Below are positions 9,166 to 17,607 of a stretch of 64,000 nt of DNA, in pieces. Origin of the DNA: Anaerolineae bacterium (GTDB taxonomy: Bacteria > Chloroflexota > Anaerolineae > Promineifilales > Promineifilaceae). The stretch is from positions 186,001 through 250,000 of the forward strand of contig JAUIAP010000003.1 of assembly GCA_030425205.1 (NCBI GenBank). The letters run 5' to 3'. How positions within the stretch are numbered: position 1 is the stretch's first letter; each line of letters starts with the position of its first letter. The position numbers were made by a program, and so were the translations under genes. The notes under the pieces were generated by a model. It saw only the letters and a list, made by a program, of their open reading frames with translations, was not told the origin of the DNA and made no database searches.

Positions 9166-9540
9166 CTATCCACGCAACGCCGCCAAAAATAAACACGCCC
9201 AACCTGCCAAGAACGCAACGCCACCAATTGGCGTAATCGCACCGAGCCAGCTTTTGCCCGTTGCCACCAGCAGATAGAGACTGCCCGAAAAGATCAGCAC
9301 GCCAACAAAGATCAGCCAGCCAGACCAGTCGATCAATGCGCTGTCTGTGCGCGTGCTAAACCACGCGATTCCAAGGAGGGCCAGCGCGTGCAGCGTATGG
9401 TAGCGCACCGCCGTATCAAACGTTGCCGCATAATTGGGAAACTTCGTAAAGTAATCGCTCAACGCATGTGCGCCAAACGCACCTGCGCCCACACCCAAAA
9501 ACATGAGCGCAGCCGCTAACATAACAAATGTCTTTTCCAC
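9166..9540 (-). CDS. DUF423 family small membrane protein
   Basis: Inner-membrane protein of unknown function, 124 residues with four predicted helices, the standard DUF423/YgdD layout. The family pattern GAFGAHAL follows the first helix (about residues 20-27), and the conserved tyrosine/histidine stretch AVRYHTLHALAL follows the loop. The glycine-rich last half (TPIGGVAFLAGW) is also typical. No operon partner is obvious. Confidence 0.85.
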   Translation of the reverse strand: MEKTFVMLAAALMFLGVGAGAFGAHALSDYFTKFPNYAATFDTAVRYHTLHALALLGIAWFSTRTDSALIDWSGWLIFVGVLIFSGSLYLLVATGKSWLGAITPIGGVAFLAGWACLFLAALRG

Positions 9541-9571
9541 GAATTGCCTCGCATTTTAACTTTTATGGTGA

Positions 9572-9760
9572 ATCGGCCGATTTCCCATCGACCACATAGC
9601 CTATGAGTATAACTGGTTCGACTTTGATGGAGAAGTGACAGCACTGGTACGGATGCAAAGGTTAATGGCGTTTGCACCCACATTGGCGGGAAATGCTGCC
9701 GCCACCTCTGGTCTACTGGCATTGCGAAATCGTCGTGCTATTGTGGAAATGGCACAGTAA
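9572..9760 (+). pseudogene. Possible remnant reading frame without a start codon
   Basis: A 62-codon frame opens right after a TGA at 9569 and ends at TAA 9758-9760, overlapping the end of the opposite gene at 9738. Its composition is protein-like (NWFDFDGEV, LMAFAPTLAGNAAA, LLALRNRRAIVEMAQ), but no ATG, GTG or TTG lies near its beginning; internal starts would give under 50 residues. It could be the tail of a deleted gene or chance. Confidence 0.25.
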
Positions 9761-10304
9761 CGACGCTCCACACATCGAAAATTATGATGACGAGCAAGAG
9801 AGCGGCCAACAGTAACCCCAAGCGCGTTGGCACAAGGCTTGGCTCGTCATTTTTAAGCGCGTCAATTTGTGCGGCGGGGTCGTCAAACGGGTGTTTTTCC
9901 AGTCGCTGTAATTCATGCTGGTACAAAATGATTCCCATAATTGCCATAAAAAGACTGGGCAACCCGCAAATGGCACCAACGGCGTACTCGCGCTCTGATG
10001 GGGGATCTGTGAACACAAATGTCAAAAAGAACGCTGCTGTTATACATCCCATGACGAATAACACCATGACGCTCATTTTATTGATGGCTGTGAGCGGATC
10101 GTTCGCGGCAGCGATCAAATAGCAGCCAATGAAACCGACCGCGAGTCCAAAAAAGACGACGCCCAGCGCATAATCTTGCGCCTCAACCGCATTGCCCTGC
10201 GTGACTGGCATGATGATCGCAATCAGCAACGAAAATGCGGCGCCAATCCCGAACAACCATTGCAGGGCCAGTTGTTGTTCCTCTGGTTGATTTGATTTCA
10301 TCAC
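9738..10304 (-). CDS. Unknown membrane protein, about five helices
   Basis: 188 residues, with hydrophobic segments near 14-36, 44-66, 76-98, 107-127 and 160-183. A polar loop of about 30 residues rich in Asp and Glu (KHPFDDPAAQIDALKNDEPS) lies before the last helix. No catalytic motif. Its ATG overlaps the stop codon of the glycosyltransferase-like gene upstream by four bases (ATGA), so the two are probably translationally coupled. Function unknown. Confidence 0.75.
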   Translation of the reverse strand: MMKSNQPEEQQLALQWLFGIGAAFSLLIAIIMPVTQGNAVEAQDYALGVVFFGLAVGFIGCYLIAAANDPLTAINKMSVMVLFVMGCITAAFFLTFVFTDPPSEREYAVGAICGLPSLFMAIMGIILYQHELQRLEKHPFDDPAAQIDALKNDEPSLVPTRLGLLLAALLLVIIIFDVWSVVTVPFPQ

Positions 10305-11047
10305 AATGCTCTCCTCAGTCGCGCGGCGGCTTCAAACGAATCTATCGCCAAGCGGACACGTGCCGCCCAATTGTCTGCGTTGTGCGCTCTTTGCGACACA
10401 GTGGCCCCAAAAAATGTTGGGGTCTCAAATTCTAACCCATCTGTCTCGACAAACTGCACCGAATAATCCTGACAATTTTCTATCAGCATCGGCCACTCCG
10501 CGTCGGTTGCATTGGTTGGCTCGCATGAGCGTTGGGCGATGAGCGCACCCGCCCGACGCGAAAAGCCACACGAGCCCGCGCACACGTCCAACACGCCATC
10601 CCGTTGCCCATATAGGAGCGCAAAGACCCGGTTGCAGACATATTCGGCTTCGCGCTGGACGAGAGGATGGGTGGCGTAGGCGCGGGGATTTCGGCCGATT
10701 GCACTATAGTCCGCCTGTGGAATGATCGTCTCGATCATCTCGCGCAGTTCATCCGGGTAGTGCATTTGCCAGTGCAATATACGGTCAGCGTCGCAGTAGT
10801 GGAACCAGTCGCCTTCCATTTCCAGCGCAAGTTTGACGGCGTTGCGTCGGGAGGTGCCGATTTCGGCCGATCCAATATCCCACACATCGCAGTCATGGTC
10901 GCGGTAGATGGCGAGGATTTCGGCCGATGTTGCTGGCGTGGCGACCACCACATAGGCCCGATACATTTTGCGCAACGCCCCCAAATGTTCGTGCAAAAAT
11001 GGCACCATCGCTCCAGTTGGATCATGTAAGGTGGAAAGTAGAACCAT
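10301..11047 (-). CDS. Glycosyltransferase-like protein
   Basis: 248 residues from the chosen ATG; an in-frame upstream start would run into the AI-2E gene that ends at 11053, so the shorter form is preferred. The N-terminal half reads like a GT-A nucleotide-sugar fold: a first strand MVLLSTLHDPTG, a helix, a strand AYVVVATPA, then an Asp-x-Asp-like motif in HYCDADRIL that would hold the metal-sugar-nucleotide. The C-terminal half contains ETPTFFGATVSQRAHN. Donor and acceptor are unknown, and assignment to a named family is uncertain. It is cotranscribed with the membrane protein gene downstream. Three WTCGGCCGAW copies lie inside (10691, 10863, 10920). Confidence 0.6.
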   Translation of the reverse strand: MVLLSTLHDPTGAMVPFLHEHLGALRKMYRAYVVVATPATSAEILAIYRDHDCDVWDIGSAEIGTSRRNAVKLALEMEGDWFHYCDADRILHWQMHYPDELREMIETIIPQADYSAIGRNPRAYATHPLVQREAEYVCNRVFALLYGQRDGVLDVCAGSCGFSRRAGALIAQRSCEPTNATDAEWPMLIENCQDYSVQFVETDGLEFETPTFFGATVSQRAHNADNWAARVRLAIDSFEAAARLRRAL

Positions 11048-11052
11048 AAAAT

Positions 11053-12354
11053 TTAAGAGGTCGCTTTTTGGAATCGATTCTTTAACTGCGCCAAAAACTG
11101 ATTTTTCTGCTCTGGTTCGGGCGGTGGAAGATCTGGAAACGGCTCTAAATCGAACAACTTGCGCCATGCGTAGGTCGTCAACAGCTTGATCGTTGCCACG
11201 ACGGGAGCGGCCAGAATTGCCCCCAAGATGCCCGCAATCGAACTGCCCATAAAAACGGCCGCCAACGTTAAGAGTGGCGAAAGATTGAGTGCCTGTCCGA
11301 CAATGCGCGGAACAAGGATGCTGTTTTCAAGCTGTTGCAAAACGAGCATGATGACGGTTACAAGCAGCGCAAATTGCCAAAAGTTAAGACCAAAACTGTT
11401 GGATGCTTGAAATATCGCAACAACGACGGCCACCGCTCCAGATATAAACGGGCCAATGACGGGCAAGAATTCCAGTGCGCCAGCCAAAATGCCGAGCGCA
11501 ACCGCATTTTGCACCCCAACGGCTGCCAGTGCCGCCCATGTCACAACGCCCATTGTGAGCGCAAGGATCAACTGTCCGCGCAGATAAGCTTTCCAAATTA
11601 AGCCAAATTCTTTCCACAATCGGCGCACGTCTTCTCGATAGCCCGGCGCATCTGCCCAACCTTCGAGCGTGTTTCCAAGTGTTGGGACATCGTTCATGAT
11701 GTAGATCGACATAATGATGATAATCACGAACGTGGCAAGGGCAGAAACGGTCGAATAAGCAACCGCGGCGGCTCCCCCTAAGAACGAACTGGTTCGCCCT
11801 GCAATGGTGCTGACAACTTGTTCAATGAGCGCGGTCAGTTCAAACCCCAAGCTTTCAATATCAAGCGTGATCGGCGTAAAATCGTAACCAAAAATGGAGT
11901 AGGTGCGGTTTGCTAACGATGCAAACAGCTCTGTCGCCGTATCGACAATCTCGATACGTGCCGCCCATAGCGTTGTCACTTGATCGACGGCGGCAAAACC
12001 CGCAAATGTTGCAAATAGAATAATCACGGCGAGGAAAAGCAGGTAAGTGACGAGGATGCTTGTGGGACGTTGTAGTGGCGTGTGTTTGGTGATGAGATCG
12101 ACAATCGGCCGAAGTAAATACGCCAGCATTGCCGCAATCACCACCTGTTGGATCAGTGCGCCAAACTGCAAGACTGCAAAGACAAGCAGCAACAGCCCGG
12201 CGACCGACACAATCATTTTGGTGTTGCGACTCCAGTGGGGTGATTCACTGCGCGGAATCAGTTGCGCAGGTTCTAATTCGCTCTCGTTTTGGTGTGGATC
12301 CATGTCTGTCATTGTATCAGGATATACGTCGTTTGACGGTTTTAGTTTCAACAT
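11053..12354 (-). CDS. AI-2E family transporter (PF01594-type permease)
   Basis: Multi-spanning membrane protein of the AI-2E/TqsA/PerM family, about 430 residues. A polar N-terminus precedes helices NTKMIVSVAGLLLLVFAV and VVIAAMLAYLLRPI. A central amphipathic region is followed by the family's conserved second half (LEFLPVIGPFISG, about residue 300) and the final helices. Family members export small molecules or cations; the substrate here is not predictable. The start is uncertain: a TTG lies at 12378 and ATG codons at 12354 and 12312, none with a good ribosome site. It stops six bases before the start of the glycosyltransferase-like gene. Confidence 0.85.
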   Translation of the reverse strand: MLKLKPSNDVYPDTMTDMDPHQNESELEPAQLIPRSESPHWSRNTKMIVSVAGLLLLVFAVLQFGALIQQVVIAAMLAYLLRPIVDLITKHTPLQRPTSILVTYLLFLAVIILFATFAGFAAVDQVTTLWAARIEIVDTATELFASLANRTYSIFGYDFTPITLDIESLGFELTALIEQVVSTIAGRTSSFLGGAAAVAYSTVSALATFVIIIIMSIYIMNDVPTLGNTLEGWADAPGYREDVRRLWKEFGLIWKAYLRGQLILALTMGVVTWAALAAVGVQNAVALGILAGALEFLPVIGPFISGAVAVVVAIFQASNSFGLNFWQFALLVTVIMLVLQQLENSILVPRIVGQALNLSPLLTLAAVFMGSSIAGILGAILAAPVVATIKLLTTYAWRKLFDLEPFPDLPPPEPEQKNQFLAQLKNRFQKATS

Positions 12355-12437
12355 CGCGTGGAACTTTTCAATGCTCAATCGCGTTTAGCACTCAAGTGCT
12401 TGATTGCAATTGGCTAAAAGCGTAGCCTAAGCGTTAG

Positions 12438-12466
12438 TTGACGACACAATAGAGTTCACCTAACAT
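12438..12466 (+). promoter_or_regulatory. Candidate sigma-A promoter for the ABC gene
   Basis: TTGACG and TAACAT separated by 17 bases, in the divergent gap between the AI-2E gene and the ABC ATPase gene. It would give a leader of about 45 bases. Found by inspection only. Confidence 0.4.
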
Positions 12467-12518
12467 GCTTGTGTCCAGCCAATAGAAACATTTGGCAACC
12501 TCGTTTCAGGAAAAACAG

Positions 12519-13499
12519 ATGACTTTACAACTTGTAGAACCAATCTCAAAATACAGCCCAACGCCCTATGACGACGCGATTTTTGCCTGTCACGATTTAA
12601 CCAAAACGTATCGGGGCAAGCGTGTTAACTTTGTCTTGCAGCCGCTTGATTTGACGTTGCGGCTGGGCGAGATTACGGCTGTTGTGGGAGAGAATGGCAA
12701 TGGCAAGACGACGCTACTCAAGCTGATTGCAGGCGAGCATGGCAAGGATGGCGGCCAAATGCACTATCCGCAGTTTAGCACCACGCGGCCGACCGATTGG
12801 TACACCATCAAGCAAAATCTCTCCTACATTCCGCAAGAAATTCCGCGCTGGTATGGCACGGTGCGTGAGCAGTTGATCTTTTCGGCCGCCACACACGGCG
12901 TGCCCGTTGAGAAGATCGATCAGCTGGTTGATTTCTTAATCGGCCGATTACGCCTAGACCGCTACAACGATGCCCGCTGGCAAGAGCTTTCAGGTGGCTA
13001 CAAGATGCGCTTTGCACTGGCAAAAGCACTCGTTAAAAAGCCGCGCTTGCTCATCATCGACGAGCCGCTGGCAAATCTCGATGTCAACGCACAGGTGATT
13101 TTTCTCGATGATTTACGCGCCTTTGCCACGACGCCCGGCTCCCCGATGGCCGTCATTCTCACCTCGCAACATCTGCACGAAGTCGAACGCATCTCCGACA
13201 ACATCATCTTCATGCGCGACGGTCACACGCTCTATAGTGGTCAGACACAGAGCTTTGGCGATGATCGTGGGCAAAACAGCTATGAGCTGGCGACAAACGT
13301 CTCGCTGAACACGCTACAGACGTTGGCGCGACGCGACTTACCAGAGGCGACCATTGAACAAAACGGCTACAACTTTTTGATCCGCACACCGATTTCGGTT
13401 GACCGCAGCGACGTGTTGACCTTCTTAATTCAAAACGACGTAACGCCAGACTACTTCCGCGATATTAGCAAATCGACGCGCCGATTGTTTACTGAGTAA
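12519..13499 (+). CDS. ABC transporter ATP-binding protein
   Basis: Cytoplasmic ATPase subunit of an ABC system, 326 residues. Walker A is GENGNGKTT, signature LSGGYKMRFALAKAL, Walker B LLIIDEPLANLD, and the switch histidine lies in SQHLHEVE. About 90 residues follow the ATPase domain, as in exporters with a C-terminal accessory region. The ATG at 12519 follows AGGAAAA and is preferred to a TTG 27 bases upstream. The next gene begins 16 bases after its stop and encodes the likely membrane partner. The signature contains GGY instead of GGQ/GGM. Substrate unknown. Confidence 0.9.
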   Translation: MTLQLVEPISKYSPTPYDDAIFACHDLTKTYRGKRVNFVLQPLDLTLRLGEITAVVGENGNGKTTLLKLIAGEHGKDGGQMHYPQFSTTRPTDWYTIKQNLSYIPQEIPRWYGTVREQLIFSAATHGVPVEKIDQLVDFLIGRLRLDRYNDARWQELSGGYKMRFALAKALVKKPRLLIIDEPLANLDVNAQVIFLDDLRAFATTPGSPMAVILTSQHLHEVERISDNIIFMRDGHTLYSGQTQSFGDDRGQNSYELATNVSLNTLQTLARRDLPEATIEQNGYNFLIRTPISVDRSDVLTFLIQNDVTPDYFRDISKSTRRLFTE

Positions 13500-13515
13500 C
13501 GCTGGAGCAAGAATC

Positions 13516-14928
13516 ATGACCCAAATCCAAACAGCCCCGCAAACCCGTCCAACCCGCCGCCGCACTGCTGGTCATCTCGTTGGGCGCGTCCTTGAACCGC
13601 CCTTCATGCGGCAACTCAATGCACGCCTGATTCGCCAACAGCCGTGGCTCTGGTCGATGCGCATACACCACGCCGTCTATCTTGCCGTCTTGCTCAATAT
13701 CGTTGGGCTTGGCCTCGCCTTCATTGCGCCAATTCATACGCCATATGCGCTCAACGGCTATGTGATTACATGCTTTTGGCTGCTGGCAATTTTGCAAGCG
13801 GCCGTCATGCTCTTTTGGCGCTATGGACAGGAGCGCTTTCATGTTGTGCGGGAATTCGGCCGATCCTACGACCGCACAGGCTGGCGCGAATTTATCGGCT
13901 ACGCAGCCGCATTCTTCATGCTGATGAGCAGCTTGCCCATCTTCTTCTTCACCGTCCAGCAACGCATCCGCGCCATTCCGCCACAAACGTTGGCAACTGA
14001 ACTCCTACTTGTCAATTTGCATGAACGCTTTACAAATAGAGCTGACAACGCGGACAACAATCACAATCCACAACTGATTTTGCCGATGTTATCAGAAGAG
14101 ATTGCCAGCAGAACTCCCTCACAACTCGCTTGGCTCATTGAGGAGAGTTGGCTTGATGATGGCTTGACAAAATATCTTCGTAACAATAGTTCACAGATTA
14201 CGCTTGGCGAATATCAGCAACTGATAGAAGATTCCACGCCAATAGATGAATTGCTGACACGTTACACGGAATATTCTGTATCTGAAATCCGTGCAAGTCG
14301 GGATATGGCGATGGATCGGTATGTTTCTGATGTTGCAAACTACGACCGACTCAGCTACCAAGCGGTCAATTCGGCCGAAAAGCTTTTCTCACTTAGCGCA
14401 CCAGCCGAAAACAACTGGCTGCGTAATGCATGGTTGATCACCTTCGCCTTTGCCATCCATTTCACACTGATCCGCCTCATCTTCAAATACAACGACCGTC
14501 GCAGTCTCCTAATTGTGGCAGCAGCGATTTTTGGTAGTTTCTTTCTTTTCTGGTTCTCAATCGCCATTTTTGCCGCCATTGGCTACTTCATCTTTGACGA
14601 TGAAGATGTCATCGCAGCACTGCTCTGTCTCGGGTTTATCGGCTTAACCGCCATGATCTTTTTGCGAACTCGGCAAGTTCCGCGTTTAGAACAGTTCAAA
14701 CGCTGGGACGCGATTCAACTCGTCATTCTGCCCATTCTGTTGATAGGTGTGCCTTATGCAGTTTGGGGGTTACTCGAATTGTTCCTCCCATACAACTATT
14801 ATTGGTACGATTCCTCGTTATACTTATTAGGGGGATGGGTGTTCTATACGTCTCAATTTATCTACGTGCCGCTGATTCCTTATCTCAAAAAACGCTTTGT
14901 GCGCCTTGAATCGCTACCGCGTGGTTAG
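13516..14928 (+). CDS. Membrane partner of the ABC ATPase (unknown permease)
   Basis: 470 residues. Hydrophobic helices lie near 53-72, 82-101, 127-150, then a polar domain of about 150 residues, then further helices near 303-321, 333-357, 361-380, 397-415 and 430-450. This 3 + 5 layout with a large extracytoplasmic domain resembles ABC-2 type exporters, but no family motif is recognised. The gene starts 16 bases after the ATPase gene, which argues for one transporter. A WTCGGCCGAW copy at 13856 encodes FGR and another at 14371 encodes SAE. Confidence 0.7.
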   Translation: MTQIQTAPQTRPTRRRTAGHLVGRVLEPPFMRQLNARLIRQQPWLWSMRIHHAVYLAVLLNIVGLGLAFIAPIHTPYALNGYVITCFWLLAILQAAVMLFWRYGQERFHVVREFGRSYDRTGWREFIGYAAAFFMLMSSLPIFFFTVQQRIRAIPPQTLATELLLVNLHERFTNRADNADNNHNPQLILPMLSEEIASRTPSQLAWLIEESWLDDGLTKYLRNNSSQITLGEYQQLIEDSTPIDELLTRYTEYSVSEIRASRDMAMDRYVSDVANYDRLSYQAVNSAEKLFSLSAPAENNWLRNAWLITFAFAIHFTLIRLIFKYNDRRSLLIVAAAIFGSFFLFWFSIAIFAAIGYFIFDDEDVIAALLCLGFIGLTAMIFLRTRQVPRLEQFKRWDAIQLVILPILLIGVPYAVWGLLELFLPYNYYWYDSSLYLLGGWVFYTSQFIYVPLIPYLKKRFVRLESLPRG

Positions 14929-14943
14929 GCCAACTAGATTCAT

Positions 14944-14969
14944 GTATCGGGATTCCCAAATCCTGATAC
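14944..14969. repeat. 26-base palindrome, GTATCGGGATTT family (decayed copy)
   Basis: The palindrome has two changes from the perfect form found at 30057-30082; one is a G-T pair and one a mismatch. It lies just after the stop of the membrane protein gene. Confidence 0.6.
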
Positions 14970-14985
14970 ACACACTATCGCACCC

Positions 14986-15016
14986 GTCATTCTCGCGCAG
15001 GCGGGAATCGATTCTT
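14986..15016. repeat. GTCATTCC extragenic repeat (copy b)
   Basis: GTCATTCTCGCGCAGGCGGGAATCGATTCTT forms a short hairpin and ends 15 bases before the start codon of the hydrolase gene, so it probably forms part of that gene's leader. Confidence 0.75.
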
Positions 15017-15031
15017 CAGAGCAAGGTTACT

Positions 15032-15802
15032 ATGCTTTCTGGTCAAGATTATTTAGATTTCAGGGTTGAATCAAGTGACTACCGCCTCCCCTACGGTACA
15101 CACCCCGCCCAATTCATCGACCTCTTCCTCCCCACCACACCCCCAAAAACAACCATCCTGCTCATTCATGGCGGCTGCTGGCAAGCAGAATTTGATCTCG
15201 TTCCGTTAGGGCAGTTGGCGCGGGCATTAACCAAACACGGTTACGCCGTCGCCAGCGTTGAATATCGACGTTTGGGCAATGGGGGCGGTTGGCCGAATAC
15301 GTTTTTGGATGTGGGGGCGGCGGCTGATTTTCTGGGTGGAATTTCGGCCGAATACGACCTCCCCCTCGACCGCCTGATCACAATGGGTCATTCTGCTGGC
15401 GGCCACCTCGCTCTCTGGCTCGCCTGTCGCGCACAACTAACCGCAACGCAACCCCTCTACACCCCCAACCCCCAACCGATTCACGCCGTCGTCTCCCTCG
15501 CTGGCATCCCCGACATGGCGGCCGCCGTCACGCGAGAAATCTGTCAAGATTCACCGCAAAATCTACTTGACGGCCTTCCCAACGAAAAGCCCGATCATTA
15601 CGCCGTCGGCTCCCCCGTCAACTTTCTCCCGCTCGGCGTTCCACACGTTCACATCAACGGCAAAGATGATCCCATTGTGCCAATCGATTATGTGCGCGAG
15701 TTTGTGGAAAAGGCGGGAGATGAGGCGCGTTTAATTGCGGTTGAGGGGGGGCATTTTGAGGTGGTTTCGGCCGATTTTTTCGACCCATCATGGATTCCGT
15801 AG
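15032..15802 (+). CDS. Alpha/beta hydrolase, kynurenine formamidase/esterase-like
   Basis: 256 residues. Oxyanion motif HGGCW, nucleophile elbow GHSAGGH, probable acid in DDPIVP and histidine in GGHFEV give a complete Ser-Asp-His triad of the HSL/arylformamidase-like group. The HGG-x-W plus GHSAGGHLA combination is what bacterial kynurenine formamidase-like proteins carry, but lipid or phenolic esterases share it. An in-frame ATG further upstream would translate the extragenic repeats, so the start at 15032 is chosen. It ends inside the left palindrome of the transposase unit (stop TAG 15800-15802). No signal peptide. Confidence 0.8.
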   Translation: MLSGQDYLDFRVESSDYRLPYGTHPAQFIDLFLPTTPPKTTILLIHGGCWQAEFDLVPLGQLARALTKHGYAVASVEYRRLGNGGGWPNTFLDVGAAADFLGGISAEYDLPLDRLITMGHSAGGHLALWLACRAQLTATQPLYTPNPQPIHAVVSLAGIPDMAAAVTREICQDSPQNLLDGLPNEKPDHYAVGSPVNFLPLGVPHVHINGKDDPIVPIDYVREFVEKAGDEARLIAVEGGHFEVVSADFFDPSWIP

Positions 15803-15868
15803 GGGTGGGGCGATGCGGAATAATTTCCGAGATAATTACACCCTATCCTCCGCATCGCCTCACCCTTC
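15798..15868. repeat. Left REP-like hairpin of the transposase unit
   Basis: GGGTGGGGCGATGCGGA (about 15803-15819) pairs with TCCGCATCGCCTCACCC (about 15849-15865) with a single G-T pair, enclosing a 29-base loop. It overlaps the stop codon of the hydrolase gene. Confidence 0.75.
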
Positions 15869-15889
15869 TTCCAAATATCACAATTCCAC

Positions 15890-16438
15890 ATGCCAAAACA
15901 TCATTTCGACCCATTCAAACACCACCGAAAATCAATTCGCTACGCAGATTGGGATTACCGCACACCAAGCTACTATTTCATCACCATCTGCACCGTTCAA
16001 CGACAACATCTGTTTTCCGAGCCAGCGTATCGAGAGGTAGCCGAAAGACTACTGCGCCAAATTCCCAAACACGCAAAACACACGAAGCTAGACGAACAAA
16101 TCGTAATGCCAAATCACGTTCACATTTCGCTTCTGCTACACGATTGGCCGTCCAGCATTCATTCCGAACCCGAAAAACGCACTGGGTTATCTAACGCGCA
16201 ATCTGGCTCAGTCGGCGCAATTGTTGGCAGTTATAAATCTCAGGTGACACGGCAAATCAATGCGTTGCGTGGGACGCGTGGAGAGAAAGTTTGGCAACGA
16301 GGCTATTGGGATCGTATTGTTCGAGATGAGCAGGAATTACTGCGTATTCGGCAATATATTATTGATAATCCACTTCGTTGGGAACGAGACCGCGATAATT
16401 TAGATGCGATGTTGGAGAGGATGGTGCTTCATGAATAG
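15890..16438 (+). CDS. REP-associated tyrosine transposase (RAYT, IS200-like HUH nuclease)
   Basis: 182-residue single-strand nuclease of the Y1 HUH class, which is associated with the spread of REP palindromes and is usually a single-copy domesticated gene. Motifs: the metal-binding HUH in MPNHVHISL (about residues 73-81), the catalytic tyrosine in IRQYIIDNP near the C-terminus, and the conserved YYFITICT strand near residue 28. WQRGYWDRIVRDEQE is the family's helix before the tyrosine. It sits between two REP hairpins with matching arms, the standard RAYT arrangement. No second subunit or passenger gene. It appears intact. Confidence 0.9.
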   Translation: MPKHHFDPFKHHRKSIRYADWDYRTPSYYFITICTVQRQHLFSEPAYREVAERLLRQIPKHAKHTKLDEQIVMPNHVHISLLLHDWPSSIHSEPEKRTGLSNAQSGSVGAIVGSYKSQVTRQINALRGTRGEKVWQRGYWDRIVRDEQELLRIRQYIIDNPLRWERDRDNLDAMLERMVLHE

Positions 16439-16454
16439 AAGGCGGAATGTGGGA

Positions 16455-16526
16455 TTAGGGTGAAGCGATGCGGGGGATAGGTCGCAATCATAATTGAAAG
16501 CATTCCGCATCGCCCCACCCCTACGA
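16455..16526. repeat. Right REP-like hairpin of the transposase unit
   Basis: GGGTGAAGCGATGCGG pairs with CCGCATCGCCCCACCC across a loop of about 35 bases, with two G-T type differences. Its outer arm is the complement of the outer arm on the left side. It ends two bases before the stop codon of the dioxygenase gene. Confidence 0.75.
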
Positions 16527-16527
16527 T

Positions 16528-17523
16528 CTATTCTGGCGCAATAATCGGAGTCGCATCCAGCTTCGACGGCTGCGGCTCCAACCCCTTAAACACAGACCCC
16601 AACTCAAACCACGAACGCGGCGCGGCTTGCCCCCACAACGTCTGCCGCATCGGGTCATCTAAATCCCAAATCCGCGCAGGATGGTCGGGATCCATCGTTT
16701 GATAGTCGCTCACGTAAGGTTCCAGGCGGTGTCCATCTTGGTCGCGCATGTAGAGGAAGAACGCATTTGAAATCCCATGCCGTCCAGGGCCACGTTCTAA
16801 ACATTCTCTTAAACCTGCCGCCGCCATTGAATCACACAAGTGAATGATGTCCTGCACCGACGGCATCCACACGCCGAGATGGTGTAGGCGCGGCCCCGTC
16901 CCGTTCGTAAACGCGATGTCATGCACACCTCCCTTGCGATGCAGCCATGTCGCCACATATGGCGTATCGGGATCAGCCTGCTCGATCACGGTCGCTTCCG
17001 TCACACGAAAACCCAACTGCGAAACATAAAATTCCGTTGCCGCGTTCACGTCGTTGTGGAACAGGTTGGCATGGTCGATTCGCTGAATACGTGCGCCATG
17101 ATAGAGATGATATTTCTGCAAAATGTCACTGACGCGCTCCATCTGATAGTAGAACTCAAGCGGGACACCAAATGGATCGGTTGTGTGAAATGTTTTGCCC
17201 TGTGCGTGCTTTTCGACCCATACGACGGGCTGGCCTAATCCTTCAAAATACCGGTATGCTTTTTCGAGATCATCGGCCGAAAAAACCTTGAACCCAATCC
17301 GATTGACCTTTGGCACATCCCCTTTTTTGAGAATCAACGAATGATGGTTCAACTCCTCCATCCCACGCAAATACAGCGTGTCGCTCGTCTCCTCTTCCAA
17401 ATGATACCCGACCAGATCAACGTAATACGCCTTTGAATACCCCAGATCGGTGACAACCCATTCAACGTGACTCAATCGAACGATATTGAAAGGAGGGGCA
17501 AAATTTATTGTGTAATTAGGCAT
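16528..17523 (-). CDS. hpaD: Extradiol ring-cleavage dioxygenase, homoprotocatechuate 2,3-dioxygenase type
   Basis: Type I extradiol dioxygenase that opens a catechol next to its hydroxyls with Fe(II) or Mn(II); closest in layout to 3,4-dihydroxyphenylacetate 2,3-dioxygenases of Gram-positives. It has 331 residues with two vicinal-oxygen-chelate modules (about 14-130 and 147-275). Metal ligands are visible: His151 (DHANLF), His214 or His215 (LHHLGVW) and Glu268 (RLEPY). The second-shell acid-base His201 (GGVHDIAF) is present as well. The C-terminal tail (WDLDDPMRQTLWG) matches the lid of this subgroup. It is the last gene of a leftward run with hpaE-like and FAH-family genes, supporting meta-cleavage of homoprotocatechuate. 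Confidence 0.85.
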   Translation of the reverse strand: MPNYTINFAPPFNIVRLSHVEWVVTDLGYSKAYYVDLVGYHLEEETSDTLYLRGMEELNHHSLILKKGDVPKVNRIGFKVFSADDLEKAYRYFEGLGQPVVWVEKHAQGKTFHTTDPFGVPLEFYYQMERVSDILQKYHLYHGARIQRIDHANLFHNDVNAATEFYVSQLGFRVTEATVIEQADPDTPYVATWLHRKGGVHDIAFTNGTGPRLHHLGVWMPSVQDIIHLCDSMAAAGLRECLERGPGRHGISNAFFLYMRDQDGHRLEPYVSDYQTMDPDHPARIWDLDDPMRQTLWGQAAPRSWFELGSVFKGLEPQPSKLDATPIIAPE

Positions 17524-17537
17524 GATAATTCAAGCCC

Positions 17538-17594
17538 GTCATTCCCGTGAAGGCGGGAACCAAAAGAATGGTTCCCCGCCTTCGCGGGGATGAC
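17538..17594. repeat. GTCATTCC extragenic repeat pair (copy c)
   Basis: GTCATTCCCGTGAAGGCGGGAAC and, after a short loop, GTTCCCCGCCTTCGCGGGGATGAC, its inverse. The pair makes a long hairpin in the gap between the dehydrogenase stop and the dioxygenase start, 15 bases from the latter. It may tune the ratio of the two products. Confidence 0.85.
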
Positions 17595-17607
17595 AGGTCG
17601 CTAAATT

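Larger units (their letters stand above)
15798..16526 (+). mobile_element. REP-associated tyrosine transposase unit with palindromic ends
   Basis: The unit comprises the transposase gene and, on each side, a REP-like hairpin of about 70 bases. The outermost 24 bases (CGTAGGGGTGGGGCGATGCG on the left, complement on the right ending at 16525) are an almost perfect inverted repeat. The GC-rich arms GGGTGGGGCGATGCGG and CCGCATCGCCTCACCC occur within each end too. No target duplication is evident. The unit contains no WTCGGCCGAW copy. Confidence 0.75.
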
